Source: DASZBX01 sp035943635
Lineage (GTDB): Bacteria; Actinomycetota; Actinomycetes; Streptomycetales; Catenulisporaceae
Length of the DNA stretch: 64,000 bases
Assembly: GCA_035943635.1 (NCBI GenBank)
Contig: DASZBX010000025.1
Span: forward strand, 23,609-87,608
Reading direction: 5' to 3'
Shown here piece by piece: positions 7,883 through 17,288 of the stretch. The translations under genes and the position numbers were made by a program. Each line of letters opens with the position of its first letter. Within the stretch, counting starts at the first letter, position 1. The notes below the pieces were generated by a model. The model saw nothing but the letters and a program-made list of their open reading frames with translations, did not search any database and was not told the origin of the DNA.

Positions 7883-10642
7883 CTACGAAGCGGCCTTCTT
7901 GGCGGCCGTCTTCGCAGCGGTCGTCTTCGGGGCGGTGGTCTTGGTGGCCGCCTTCTTGGCCGGGGCCGCCTTCTTCGCCGCGGTCTTCTTGCGCGGCAGC
8001 GGACCCTTGGCCCGCTTCTCCGCCAAAAGCTCGAAGGCCTGGGACTCGGTCAGCTCGGCCAGCTCCAGGCCGCGGGGCACCGTGATGTTGGTCTGGCCGT
8101 CGGTGATGTACGGGCCGAACCGGCCCTCCTTGACCACCACCGGCTTGCCGGACTCCGGGTCCTCGCCGAACTGGCGCAGCGGCGGCTTGGCCGGGCCGCG
8201 CGCGCCGCGGGCCTTGGGCTGGGCGTAGATCGCCAGCGCCTGGTCCAGGGTGGTGTTGAAGATCTGCTCCTCGTCGGCCAGCGAACGCGAGTCGGTGCCC
8301 TTCTTCAGATAGGGACCGTACTTGCCGTTCTGGGCCGTGATCTCCTCCTGGGTCTCCGGGTCCAGGCCGACCACCCGCGGCAGGCTGAGCAGCTGCAACG
8401 CGGTGTCGAGGCTGATCGTGTCCAGGTCCATGTTCTTGAACAGGGAGGCGATCCGCGGCTTGACCGCGTTCTTGCCGGTCTTCGGGGTGCCTTCGGGCAG
8501 CACCTCGGTGACGTAGGGCCCGTACCGGCCGTCCTTGGCGATCACCGGGATCCCGCTGGCCGGGTCGACGCCGAGCTCGCGGTCGCCGCTCGGCCGGGCC
8601 AGCAGTTCCTTCGCGGTCTCCAGGGTCAGCTCGTCCGGGACCATGTCCTCGGGCACGTTCGCCCGGGCGATCGCGGTGCCGTCCGGGGCGGTCTGCTCGA
8701 CGTACGGGCCGTAGCGGCCGACCCGCAGGGCGATGTCCTCGCCGATCGGGAAGGTGCTCAGGCCCCGGGCGTCGATCTCGCCGAGCGAGCTGACCAGGGA
8801 CTTCAGGCCCTGGGTGGCGCTGCCGTCGGCGGCCTCGTTGCCGTAGTAGAAGCGCTGGAGCCACGGCACGGACTGGGCCTCGCCCCGGGCGATCCGGTCC
8901 AGGTCCTCCTCCATGTGCGCGGTGAACTCGTAGTCCACCAGCTCGCCGAAGTGCTTCTCCAGCAGGGCCACGACCGAGAAGGCCAGGAAGGAGGGCACCA
9001 GCGCGGTGCCCTTCTTGAAGACGTACTCGCGGCGCAGGATCGTGTTGATGATCGAGGCGTAGGTGGAGGGGCGGCCGATCTCGCGCTCTTCCAGCTCCTT
9101 GATCAGCGAGGCCTCGGTGTAGCGGGCCGGGGACTTGGTGCTGTGCCCCTCGGCGGACAGCTCGTTCGCGGCCAGCCGGTCGCCCTCGTTGACCTCGGGC
9201 AGCCGGCGCTCGCGGTCGTCGAGCTCGGCGTCCGGGTCGTCGGAGCCCTCCACGTAGGCCTTGAGGAATCCGTGGAACGAGATCACGTTGCCCGACGAGG
9301 TGAACTCCACCTCGCGCCCGTCCGCGGCCCGGGACCCGATCCGGATGGTGACCGAGTGGCCGGTGGCGTCCTTCATCTGGGCCGCGACCGTGCGCATCCA
9401 GATCAGCTCGTAGAGCCGGAAGTCGTCGCCGGTCAGGCCGGTCTGCACCGGGGTGCGGAAGGTGTCGCCGGACGGGCGGATCGCCTCGTGCGCCTCCTGG
9501 GCGTTCTTGACCTTGGAGGTGTACTTGCGCGGCGCGTCCGGGAGGTACTCGGCGCCGTAGAGGTCGCGGACCTGCTTGCGAGCGGCGGTGATGGCCGTGT
9601 CCGACAGGGTGATCGAGTCGGTGCGCATGTAGGTGATGAAGCCGTTCTCGTACAGCTTCTGGGCCACCTGCATGGTCCGCTGCGCACCGTAGCCGAGCTT
9701 GCGGCTGGCCTCCTGCTGGAGAGTGGTGGTGCGGAACGGCGCGTAAGGGGAGCGCTTGTACGGTTTGCGGTCCACGGAGGCCACGGTGAACTGGCTGTCG
9801 GTCAGGGCCGCGGCCAGCGCGCGCGCCGCCGTCTCATCCAGATGGGTGACGTCGCTGCGGGCCTTGAGCACGCCGTCCGGGCCGAAGTCCCGGCCTTGGG
9901 CGACCCGGGTGCCGTCCACGCTGACCAGCCGCGCGCCCATGGTGTGCAGTTCGGCTCCGGCGCGCTGGGTGTCGAAGACCGCGGTCAGGTCCCAGTAGCC
10001 GGCCGGGACGAACGCGATCCGCTCCCGCTCCCGCTCGACCACCAGCCGGATAGCCACGGACTGGACCCGGCCGGCCGAGGTGTCCGGCTTGATCTTGCGC
10101 CAGAGCACCGGGGAGACCTCGTAGCCGTACAGCCGGTCCAGCACCCGACGGGTCTCCTGCGCGCCGACCAGCAGCATGTCGATCTCGCGCGGGTTGGCCA
10201 CGGCACGCTGGATCGCGTCCTTGGTGATCTCGTGGAAGACCATCCGCTTGATCGGGATCTTCGGGTCGAGCACCTCCTGCAGGTGCCAGGCGATCGCCTC
10301 GCCCTCCCGGTCCTCGTCTGTCGCGAGGTAGAGTTCGTCGGCCTCTTTCAGCAGCTTCTTCAGCTTGCGGACCTGGTCGTCCTTGTCCTCGGACACGACG
10401 TAGATGGTCTCGAAGTCGTTCTCCACGTCCACGCCCAGCTTGGCCCAGCTCTTCCCGGCGTGCTCGGCCGGGATCTTGGCCTGGGTCCTGGTGGTGGGCA
10501 GGTCGCGGATGTGGCCCACACTGGCCTCGACCGTGTAGTTCGGGCCCAGGTAGCCCTTGATGGTCTTGGCCTTGGCGGGAGACTCGACGATGACGAGGCG
10601 TCGCACGGGCGCATCAGGCCCGGTCTTACTGCTCGGCGGCAC
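7883..10642 (-). CDS. topA: DNA topoisomerase I (type IA)
   Basis: Relaxes negatively supercoiled DNA through a transient 5'-phosphotyrosine bond. The TOPRIM domain starts at VIVESPAKAKTIKGYLG, and the acidic motif DEDREGEAIAWH is visible. The active tyrosine lies in FITYMRTDS (Tyr338). At 919 residues it has the usual actinobacterial form, with no zinc fingers but with repeated topoisomerase C-terminal motifs (GRYGPYV, NGKYGPYL, GRFGPYI), and it ends in a Lys/Ala/Thr-rich basic tail. The tail is typical of actinobacterial TopA and should bind DNA. It is on the same strand as tmk, 113 nt upstream of it. Confidence 0.97.
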   Translation of the reverse strand: MPPSSKTGPDAPVRRLVIVESPAKAKTIKGYLGPNYTVEASVGHIRDLPTTRTQAKIPAEHAGKSWAKLGVDVENDFETIYVVSEDKDDQVRKLKKLLKEADELYLATDEDREGEAIAWHLQEVLDPKIPIKRMVFHEITKDAIQRAVANPREIDMLLVGAQETRRVLDRLYGYEVSPVLWRKIKPDTSAGRVQSVAIRLVVERERERIAFVPAGYWDLTAVFDTQRAGAELHTMGARLVSVDGTRVAQGRDFGPDGVLKARSDVTHLDETAARALAAALTDSQFTVASVDRKPYKRSPYAPFRTTTLQQEASRKLGYGAQRTMQVAQKLYENGFITYMRTDSITLSDTAITAARKQVRDLYGAEYLPDAPRKYTSKVKNAQEAHEAIRPSGDTFRTPVQTGLTGDDFRLYELIWMRTVAAQMKDATGHSVTIRIGSRAADGREVEFTSSGNVISFHGFLKAYVEGSDDPDAELDDRERRLPEVNEGDRLAANELSAEGHSTKSPARYTEASLIKELEEREIGRPSTYASIINTILRREYVFKKGTALVPSFLAFSVVALLEKHFGELVDYEFTAHMEEDLDRIARGEAQSVPWLQRFYYGNEAADGSATQGLKSLVSSLGEIDARGLSTFPIGEDIALRVGRYGPYVEQTAPDGTAIARANVPEDMVPDELTLETAKELLARPSGDRELGVDPASGIPVIAKDGRYGPYVTEVLPEGTPKTGKNAVKPRIASLFKNMDLDTISLDTALQLLSLPRVVGLDPETQEEITAQNGKYGPYLKKGTDSRSLADEEQIFNTTLDQALAIYAQPKARGARGPAKPPLRQFGEDPESGKPVVVKEGRFGPYITDGQTNITVPRGLELAELTESQAFELLAEKRAKGPLPRKKTAAKKAAPAKKAATKTTAPKTTAAKTAAKKAAS

Positions 10643-10773
10643 TTCTCGTCCGTCCTTTCTGCTCCGGTGTGGGCCGCTTCGTCAGCGGCCGCGGGCAAGG
10701 GTCTACCCCGAACTGCGCGTGGGGAACCCCGATGATTCGTCAACAGCGTACGCCTGCCGACGAGCGGCTTCGG

Positions 10774-12288
10774 TCAGCTAATCGTAAGGAACCCCTCCTC
10801 GATCAGGGATCGAACGGTCTCCATCCCGCTCTCCCGCAGCAGTTCGGGGGCCAGACCGAAGTCCCCGGCCAGGGCGTCCAACAGGTCGCCGAGCGGGCGT
10901 TCGCCGTCGGCCGCGCCGAGCAGGGTGATCCCGATCGGGTCGATCTCGCCGGAGCGGTGCAGGCCGGCGTTGTGCTGGATCCGGGTGGACAGCGGGGTCC
11001 AGCCGTCCCCGCCGGGCTGGGCGCGCTGTTCCAGGGTGACGTCCTCGGCGACCCGGAAGGCCAGGCCCAGCAGCTGCTCGTCGTCGGCGTCGCGCAGGAA
11101 CGCGTGCCGGGCGAACCAGCCGGGGACCAGCGCGCCCAGCGGCTGGTCGATCTGCCCGGCGTGCTCCTCGAGCCGGATCACCGGGTAGTCCGCGCCGGTG
11201 TTGCGCAGGATGATCCAGCCGAAGCCGACCCCGTCGATCTTGTTGGCCGCGAAGTAGTCCAGGTAGGCCTGGTAGTGCTCGATGTAGCCGCTGGTGGTGT
11301 GGTCGCCCGCGTCCCGCAGCCACAGCTCGGCGTACTGGGCCGGGTCCTGGAACTCGCGCTGGACCACCCAGGCGTCGCAGCCGGTGCCCCGGATCCAGGG
11401 GGCGACCCGCTCGCGCCAGTCCACGCCGTCCGCGTGCAGCCAGTTGGCCAGGATCTGACACCAGCCGTTCTCGGCCAGGTGCGCCGGGGCCTGCTCGACG
11501 AACCGGCGGCACAGTTCGTCCCCGGGCAGGCCGGCGTCGCGGTAGGTGAACCTCGGTTCGCCGCGGGAGGACTCCGGCGAGATGACGAAGGGCGGGTTGG
11601 AGACGATCAGGTCGAACCTCTCCCCCGCGGCCGGCTCGAACATGCTGCCGCCGCGGAACTCGATCCGGTCGGCCTCGTCCGGCACGGACAACGCGGTGGT
11701 CAGCCGGGCGAAGTCGAGCGCGCGCAGGTTCAGGTCGGTGCCCAGCACCGAGTCCACGTGCCGGGACAGGTGCAGCGCCTGAACGCCGCAGCCGGTGCCC
11801 AGGTCGAGCGCGCGGCCGTACTGTTCCCGCACGGTGAGCTGCGCCAGCGTGGTCGACGCGCCGCCGACGCCGAGCACGTAGTCCGGCCGCATCGGGGCGG
11901 TCAGGCCGGTGACCAGGCCGGCGCCGAGGTCGGAGACCAGCCACCAGTCCACGTCCGACTCGCCGTAGGGCCGGATGTCGACCAGGGCGCGGACCGACCC
12001 GCCGTCCTCGGCAACCAGGCCGCCGGCCAGCGCCTCGGCCAGCGGCAGCGCGACCTGCGCGGCGGACGTCTCGACCCGCTCCTGCAAGACGAACAGCTTC
12101 AGCAGAGTGGCGACGGGCGAGTGCTCCTTGGCCACCGCGTAGGACGCGGCCACCGACTCGTTGCGGGCCAGCGCCGCGTACGCGGTCGGGCCGAGCACTT
12201 CCAGACAGCCGTCCACGGTGTACTGGGCCTTGGTCAAGGCGTCGCGCAGCCGGTCGATCCCCGCCGGGTCCGTCATCAATTCGCTCAC
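10774..12288 (-). CDS. class I SAM-dependent methyltransferase
   Basis: A 504-residue methyltransferase; its ortholog sits beside topA in other actinobacteria. Residues 1-140 form a family-specific N-terminal domain. The Rossmann methyltransferase fold follows, with SAM motif LDLGTGCGVQALHL, acidic loop GTDLNLRAL and catalytic-type motif SNPPFVISP. The NPPF motif is found in enzymes that modify amide or exocyclic amino groups (HemK/PrmC, RsmC, N6-adenine enzymes), so the target may be protein or nucleic acid. The C-terminal 180 residues are specific to the family. The start is GTG at 12288; an ATG at 12276 is equally possible because neither has a clear ribosome site. Confidence 0.82.
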   Translation of the reverse strand: MSELMTDPAGIDRLRDALTKAQYTVDGCLEVLGPTAYAALARNESVAASYAVAKEHSPVATLLKLFVLQERVETSAAQVALPLAEALAGGLVAEDGGSVRALVDIRPYGESDVDWWLVSDLGAGLVTGLTAPMRPDYVLGVGGASTTLAQLTVREQYGRALDLGTGCGVQALHLSRHVDSVLGTDLNLRALDFARLTTALSVPDEADRIEFRGGSMFEPAAGERFDLIVSNPPFVISPESSRGEPRFTYRDAGLPGDELCRRFVEQAPAHLAENGWCQILANWLHADGVDWRERVAPWIRGTGCDAWVVQREFQDPAQYAELWLRDAGDHTTSGYIEHYQAYLDYFAANKIDGVGFGWIILRNTGADYPVIRLEEHAGQIDQPLGALVPGWFARHAFLRDADDEQLLGLAFRVAEDVTLEQRAQPGGDGWTPLSTRIQHNAGLHRSGEIDPIGITLLGAADGERPLGDLLDALAGDFGLAPELLRESGMETVRSLIEEGFLTIS

Positions 12289-12303
12289 GACATCAAAGTA
12301 ATG

Positions 12304-12341
12304 CCGCGAGGGCGCCCAGTAGAAACCGGACGCCCTCGCGG
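12304..12341 (-). terminator. hairpin downstream of hppA
   Basis: A perfect 11-bp GC-rich inverted repeat (CCGCGAGGGCG at 12304-12314 and its complement at 12331-12341, 16-nt loop) lies between the end of hppA and the methyltransferase start. It is probably the terminator of hppA. It starts only 15 nt upstream of the methyltransferase GTG, so it may also affect that gene's leader. Confidence 0.6.
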
Positions 12342-12450
12342 TATGTTTCTTGGAACTTTCTTACCGCGCACCGGCCGGTCCCTCGCGGGGAGCCGGCCGG
12401 GCCCGGGTCAAGCAACTGCCGCGCGCGGATCGGGTCCGCGCCTGTGCTGG

Positions 12451-14766
12451 TCAGACGTGGGCGACGGCCGAGCTGGACTCCCCGGACGCGGTGCCCTGGC
12501 TTCCGGGTTCGGCGCCGACCGCGATCGACCTGCGCTTGGAGTTCCAGACCGCCAGCACGATGATCGCGATCGCGACCACCGCGATGAGCGCGCGGACGGC
12601 CGGCTTGGAGCCGGTGCCCACGGACATCGACACGATCGCCGGGGCGACCAGCAGCGAGACCAGGTTCATCACCTTGATCAGCGGGTTGATCGCCGGGCCG
12701 GCGGTGTCCTTGAACGGGTCGCCGACGGTGTCGCCGATGATGGTCGCCTCGTGCGCCGAGGAGCCCTTGCCGCCGTGGTTCCCGTCCTCGACCAGCTTCT
12801 TCGCGTTGTCCCAGGCGCCGCCGGAGTTGGCCAGGAACACCGCCATCAGCATGCCGGTGCCGATCGCCCCGGCCAGGTAGGAGCCGAGCGCGCCGACGCC
12901 GAGGGAGAAGCCGACCGCGACCGGCGCGAGCACCGCGAGCAGGCCGGGGGTGACCAGTTCGCGCAGGGAGTCGCGGGTGCAGATGTCCACCACGCGCCCG
13001 TACTCGGGGCGGCCGGTGCCCTCCATGATCCCGGGGATCTCGGCGAACTGGCGGCGCACCTCGAACACGATCGCCCCGGCCGCGCGGGTGACCGCGTTGA
13101 TGGCCAGGCCGGAGAACATGAAGACCACCGCGGCGCCGATCAGCAGGCCGACCAGGTTGCGCGGGTTGGCCACGTTCAGGATGCCGCTGTACTGCTCGAT
13201 GTCCGTGGCCGAGGTGCCGATCTTCAGGCCCTTGGCCGCGGTCTGGACCGCGTCCTGGAAGGAGCCGAACAGGGCGGTGGCGGCCAGCACCGCGGTGGCG
13301 ATCGCGATGCCCTTGGTGATCGCCTTGGTGGTGTTGCCGACCGCGTCGAGCGAGGTCAGCACGCGGGCGCCGGCCTCGTTGACGTCGCCGGACATCTCCG
13401 CGATGCCCTGGGCGTTGTCCGAGACCGGGCCGAAGGTGTCCATCGCGACGATGACGCCGACCGTGGTCAGCAGGCCGGTGCCGGCCATCGCGACGCAGAA
13501 CAGGGAGAGCATCACGTTGCCGCCGCCGAGCAGGGCCGCGCCGAAGACCCCGGCGCCGATCAGCAGGGCCGAGTAGACCGCGGACTCCAGGCCGAGCGAG
13601 ATGCCGGACAGGATGACGGTGGCCGGGCCGGTCAGCGAGGTCTTGCCGATGTCCTTGACCGGGCGGAAGTTGGTGTCCGTGAAGTAGCCGGTCAGCTGCT
13701 GGATCAGGACGGCGACCACGATGCCGATGACCACCGAGCCGATCGCGATCAGCTGCGGGTCGCCGGACTCCCCGGCCGTGGTGCCCCCGGTGATCCCGGC
13801 GAAGTTCTTCGGCAGGTAGAGGAACGCGCAGCCGGCCACCAGCAGGATGGAGATCACCGCGGACAGGAAGAAGCCGCGGTTGATCGCGTTCATCCCGGAC
13901 CGGTCGTTGGGCCGCGGGTTGACCGCGAAGATGCCGATGACCGCGGTGACCACCCCGATCATCGGGACCAGCAGCGGGAAGACCAGGCCCTGGCTGCCGA
14001 AGGCGGCGCTGCCCAGGATCAGCGCGGCGACCAGGGTCACCGCGTAGGACTCGAACAGGTCCGCGGCCATGCCGGCGCAGTCGCCGACGTTGTCGCCGAC
14101 GTTGTCCGCGATGGTGGCGGCGTTGCGCGGGTCGTCCTCGGGGATGCCCTTCTCCACCTTGCCGACCAGGTCGGCGCCGACGTCCGCGGCCTTGGTGAAG
14201 ATGCCGCCGCCGACCCGCATGAACATCGCCAGCAGGGCCGCGCCGAAGCCGAAGCCCTCCAGTACCTTGGGCGCCTCGCCCTTGTAGATCCACACCACCA
14301 TGGACGCGCCGGCCAGGCCCAGGCCCACCGTGATCATGCCGACCACGCCGCCGGTGCGGAAGGCGATCCGGGTGGCCCGGTTGGCCCCGGACTCGTTGGC
14401 CGCGGCGGCCACCCGGACGTTGGAGCGCACCGCCAGCCACATCCCGAGGAACCCGGTCAGGGCCGAGAAACCGGCTCCGACCAGGAAGAAGATGGAACGG
14501 CCGATCCGTACGTTCCAGTTGTCCGCCGGAAGGGCGAGCAGCAGGAAGAAGGCGACCGCGGCGAAGCCGCCGAGGGTGCGGAACTGCCGGGCCAGGTAGG
14601 CCGAGGCGCCCTCCTGGACCGCCAGCGCGATCCGCTTCATGTTCTCGGTGCCCTCGCTCGCGGCGAGTACCTCGCGCACCAGGTAGTAGGCCACTCCGAG
14701 GGCGGCCAGGGCCACCACGAATACCACGATGACAAGATCTAGGTTGTTGCCGGCGAGTACGGGCAT
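12451..14766 (-). CDS. hppA: membrane-bound H+-translocating pyrophosphatase, K+-independent type
   Basis: Couples hydrolysis of pyrophosphate to proton export across the membrane. It has 771 residues and about 16 hydrophobic helices, as usual for the family. The substrate site motifs DVGADLVGKVEKG, DDPRNAATIADNVGDNVGD and a late EATIIGDTVGDPFKDTAG are present. The segment VGNTTKAITKG has Lys and Thr at the two positions that mark the K+-independent subclass (Ala and Gly/Ala occur in K+-dependent enzymes). The ATG at 14766 has GGAGG at optimal spacing; an upstream frame to 14829 is not needed. It is monocistronic by its flanking gaps. Confidence 0.95.
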   Translation of the reverse strand: MPVLAGNNLDLVIVVFVVALAALGVAYYLVREVLAASEGTENMKRIALAVQEGASAYLARQFRTLGGFAAVAFFLLLALPADNWNVRIGRSIFFLVGAGFSALTGFLGMWLAVRSNVRVAAAANESGANRATRIAFRTGGVVGMITVGLGLAGASMVVWIYKGEAPKVLEGFGFGAALLAMFMRVGGGIFTKAADVGADLVGKVEKGIPEDDPRNAATIADNVGDNVGDCAGMAADLFESYAVTLVAALILGSAAFGSQGLVFPLLVPMIGVVTAVIGIFAVNPRPNDRSGMNAINRGFFLSAVISILLVAGCAFLYLPKNFAGITGGTTAGESGDPQLIAIGSVVIGIVVAVLIQQLTGYFTDTNFRPVKDIGKTSLTGPATVILSGISLGLESAVYSALLIGAGVFGAALLGGGNVMLSLFCVAMAGTGLLTTVGVIVAMDTFGPVSDNAQGIAEMSGDVNEAGARVLTSLDAVGNTTKAITKGIAIATAVLAATALFGSFQDAVQTAAKGLKIGTSATDIEQYSGILNVANPRNLVGLLIGAAVVFMFSGLAINAVTRAAGAIVFEVRRQFAEIPGIMEGTGRPEYGRVVDICTRDSLRELVTPGLLAVLAPVAVGFSLGVGALGSYLAGAIGTGMLMAVFLANSGGAWDNAKKLVEDGNHGGKGSSAHEATIIGDTVGDPFKDTAGPAINPLIKVMNLVSLLVAPAIVSMSVGTGSKPAVRALIAVVAIAIIVLAVWNSKRRSIAVGAEPGSQGTASGESSSAVAHV

Positions 14767-15056
14767 GCGTCCTCCATAGCGGAGCTCGGTGCCCTTGATC
14801 GTGTCATAGAGCACAAACTCGGATTGCACTATTAAGTGGCCCGGAGTTTACGCAGACAAAGCGCTGTGAGCCAGCAGTCTGTGAGGATTTAGATACACAT
14901 CGGGGATGTGACGCGCGTCTCATCCGGCGCCGGACGGGTCCGCACCGGTCCCGGGCCGTGCGGCCTCGGGAATCGGCGTGACAGGGTACACATATACCCG
15001 GGCAGGGCGAAGGGTAACCGGGCGAAACCTCGCCAGGCGGAGACTCTCGGGTTAAT

Positions 15057-15584
15057 TCACTCGAAATGACGAGTGACGGGCCACCGCATCCGGATGACGC
15101 CGCCCTGTTCGGTCAGGCTCACGTCCAGATCCTCGACCAGGCCGGCCAGCACGGCCAGGCCCATCTCGCCGGAGACCTCGTCCACCGCCTCGGAGTCCAT
15201 CGGGTCGTCCGGCTTGGACTGGGCGCCGGCGACGGCGGGCTGGGTCGGGACCACGTCGAGCACCTCGACCCCGAAGCGGCCGGAACCGTCGTCCAGCCGG
15301 ACCACCACCGGCTGCGGGTCGGGCAGGGACCGGTGCAGGCCGACCGCGCGGGAGCAGGCCTCACCCACGGCCAGGCGCACCTCGTCCAGCAGCCCCTCCT
15401 CCACGCCGGCCCGGCGGGCCAGGGCCACCGCGATCAGCCGGGCGGTGCGCACGTGTTCGGCCATGGGGGCGAAGCGCAGCACCACCGGGGCGGGGGCCGT
15501 GACGGCGCCGGAGCGGGGCTCGGCCGGACCGGGCGGCGCCGATCGCTCACTCGTAGACGGTTCAACAGGAGATACGCCAGTCAT
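15057..15584 (-). CDS. anti-sigma factor, RsbW/HATPase type (BldG partner)
   Basis: A 175-residue HATPase_c protein of the anti-sigma kinase class, matching the gene that follows bldG in Streptomyces. Residues about 1-30 are a disordered Ser/Pro/Ala leader. The GHKL fold spans the rest, with helix motif LLDEVRLAVGEACSRAVG and a C-terminal GMGLAVLAGLVEDL-like strand (here GEMGLAVLAGLV). The usual ATP-binding Asn of the N-box is not obvious (EACSRAV), so kinase activity may be weak or absent. It would bind BldG and/or a sigma factor. The ATG at 15584 follows GGAGG by five bases. It lies 99 nt downstream of bldG, probably in one transcript. Confidence 0.88.
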   Translation of the reverse strand: MTGVSPVEPSTSERSAPPGPAEPRSGAVTAPAPVVLRFAPMAEHVRTARLIAVALARRAGVEEGLLDEVRLAVGEACSRAVGLHRSLPDPQPVVVRLDDGSGRFGVEVLDVVPTQPAVAGAQSKPDDPMDSEAVDEVSGEMGLAVLAGLVEDLDVSLTEQGGVIRMRWPVTRHFE

Positions 15585-15683
15585 CTGGTCCTCCGCAATA
15601 AGCACAAAGCCTGGCACTGCCGGTCGTGTGAAAACAGCCCCGAATGCCGGTGGTGCACCAGCGCATTCGGGGCCGGGCGGCGA

Positions 15684-16025
15684 TCAGTCCGTCGTCGCGA
15701 CCGCCTCTTCGACCGTGGGGTGGATCGGGAAGACCTTGGTCAGACCGGTGATCCGGAAGATCTTCAGAATGCGCTCCTGGGTGCACACCAGGCGCAGCGA
15801 GCCGTCATGGGCCCGGACCCGCTTGAGGCCGCCGACCAGGACGCCCAGGCCGGTCGAGTCGAGGAAGTCGACTCCCTCCATGTCCACGATCAGGTGGTAC
15901 CGCCCCTGGGTGACCAGGTCCACCAACTGCTCGCGCAGCTTCGGCGCGGTGTAGACGTCAATCTCGCCACCGACCTCGATGACCGTCCGGTCACCTTCGT
16001 GCCGGGTCGACAGGTTCAGATCCAC
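15684..16025 (-). CDS. bldG: STAS anti-anti-sigma factor BldG
   Basis: A 113-residue anti-sigma factor antagonist, the same length as Streptomyces BldG and very close to it as I remember the sequence (GGEIDVYTAPKLREQLV, VDFLDSTGLGVLVGGLKRV). BldG controls aerial development and antibiotic production through partner switching. The phosphorylatable serine is in DSTGLG, at about residue 57. The downstream HATPase gene is the expected partner. The ATG follows a purine-rich GGAGGA. This pair is a good sign of a morphologically complex actinomycete. Confidence 0.95.
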   Translation of the reverse strand: MDLNLSTRHEGDRTVIEVGGEIDVYTAPKLREQLVDLVTQGRYHLIVDMEGVDFLDSTGLGVLVGGLKRVRAHDGSLRLVCTQERILKIFRITGLTKVFPIHPTVEEAVATTD

Positions 16026-16844
16026 GGGTCCTCCAGCACTGTCCTTGTCGCCACCGCTTCCAACTCGGAAACGGCGGAGGTAAATATCGATTTTCCCATA
16101 CCTTATGGCGTGGCGTCAGTTCACGATCACCGACTCCACCCGGTGTGGCCTGGTGACCACAATGCCACGGATCGCGGCCAGTGCGGCCACCCGGAGCCCA
16201 GACAGACTCGTTCGAGCTAACCGCCCAGTACGGCTGCCTCCACCAAGCAAACCACGCCCTGCGGGCGGCCGGAACCGGATCGGGAAAATCGCTTGGTTAC
16301 TTCCTACCGGTCCCGAGCTCAGTTGTCGACAGCACGTCAGCAAATGGTCGCGGCCTGGTGTGGCGGAGTGTCAGGACGGGCCGGAACCGGTGGGGCCGCT
16401 GGCGGGCGGGGGTGGTGGATGGGGCAAGTGGGGAGGTCAGCGGGGGTGGGCGGTAGGTGGGTGCGGGAGGCGGTCGGGTGGGTGGCGGGGTTGGTGGCGG
16501 ATGGGTGGTGGGGTCGGTTGCGGGGCGGCGGACATCGGGGCGAAGTGGGGCCGGATTCGGGGGCGGTGGAGTGGCGGGGCGTCAGGTGGCGGGGCGGGGT
16601 GTAGAAATGTTCGAGTTTTGGGGCGTCAGGTGGTGGAGGTTTGGTGGTGTGCGTCAGGTGACGAGTGGCGGGGGTCGGGGCGACCGTTGGCCGGGCAGCA
16701 GACGTATGTATTGAGTAGGAATGGCAGGCGAACATGCGGACGGACGGATGGGCGGACGGACGGACCGGAGCCGACTGGTCGTCACGTCGTACAGATTCAT
16801 CAGGTCAGCCGCTTTCGCAGGGGCGGCCTCGGGGTAGTTGACGG
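16026..16844. other. degenerate intergenic region beside bldG, G-rich on the plus strand
   Basis: About 820 nt with no convincing complete gene. The part from 16181 to 16330 may hold a helicase remnant (listed separately). From about 16360 to 16720 the plus strand is extremely rich in G and poor in C, with many GGGG and GGTGG runs, unlike coding DNA here. From 16737 to 16775 there is a short GGAC-type tandem run. The bldG promoters should lie in the first 100-200 nt. The rest looks like decayed DNA. Confidence 0.5.
16181..16330 (+). pseudogene. possible remnant of a DEAD/DEAH-box helicase (Walker A)
   Basis: In one plus frame this reads through an isolated helicase-like P-loop, AAGTGSGKSLGYFLPV, preceded by a segment resembling the region before motif I. 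Nothing after it continues the helicase: the frame runs into the G-rich tract. In Streptomyces and Mycobacterium a large DEAD-box helicase gene lies divergently next to this spot, so a decayed ortholog is plausible. The evidence is a single motif plus synteny, so this is tentative. Confidence 0.35.
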
Positions 16845-17288
16845 TTGACATTCACTGACCGCCATAGAAAGTGGACGCCCGTGATAGCCGTAGCGCTCGG
16901 GGTGATCGCAGCGGTGCTCATGCTCACCGCGGGAATCGTCACGTCGGTGCCGACGCCGGATTATCTGACCTTCTTCGGCGCCTCCATCAGGACCACGAGC
17001 GCCCAGATCTTCCTGATCGGCGCCATCTGCACGTGGGCCCTACTCGTCGCGTCGTGGCTGCTCACCGTCGGGATCCGCCGCTCCCGGGCCCGCGGTGTGC
17101 AGCTGGCCGAAGCCCGGCGGCGCGCGGGGGCGGACCGGGCCGGCCGGATCCGGCGCGGCCACGACGCCGACGGGGAGGCCGACACTCTCGTCCTGACCGG
17201 ACTCGCCGACGGGCCCGGCCTGCGCGGACGCCCGAACTGGCAGCCCACCGCCGAGGACTGGGCCCATTCCCAGCCCGTTGAGGAATGA
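16845..17288 (+). CDS. small two-helix membrane protein
   Basis: A 147-residue protein of unknown function. It has two hydrophobic helices (about residues 13-34 and 52-75) separated by a short loop, followed by a charged Arg/Ala-rich cytoplasmic tail that ends in an acidic stretch. The start is uncertain: TTG at 16845 gives a natural basic N-terminus before helix 1, and GTG at 16881 is the alternative. The 3' part overlaps the convergent tadG-like gene on the minus strand, so one of the two gene ends may be wrong. No family recognised. Confidence 0.55.
   Translation: MTFTDRHRKWTPVIAVALGVIAAVLMLTAGIVTSVPTPDYLTFFGASIRTTSAQIFLIGAICTWALLVASWLLTVGIRRSRARGVQLAEARRRAGADRAGRIRRGHDADGEADTLVLTGLADGPGLRGRPNWQPTAEDWAHSQPVEE

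Noticed and set aside
12293..14440. A 715-codon minus-strand frame inside hppA
   Set aside because: Arg/Gly-rich shadow of the pyrophosphatase gene in another frame of the same strand.
10669..14742. A 1357-codon plus-strand open frame
   Set aside because: Antisense to the methyltransferase and hppA, with no recognisable domains and repetitive composition; long antisense frames are expected at this GC content.
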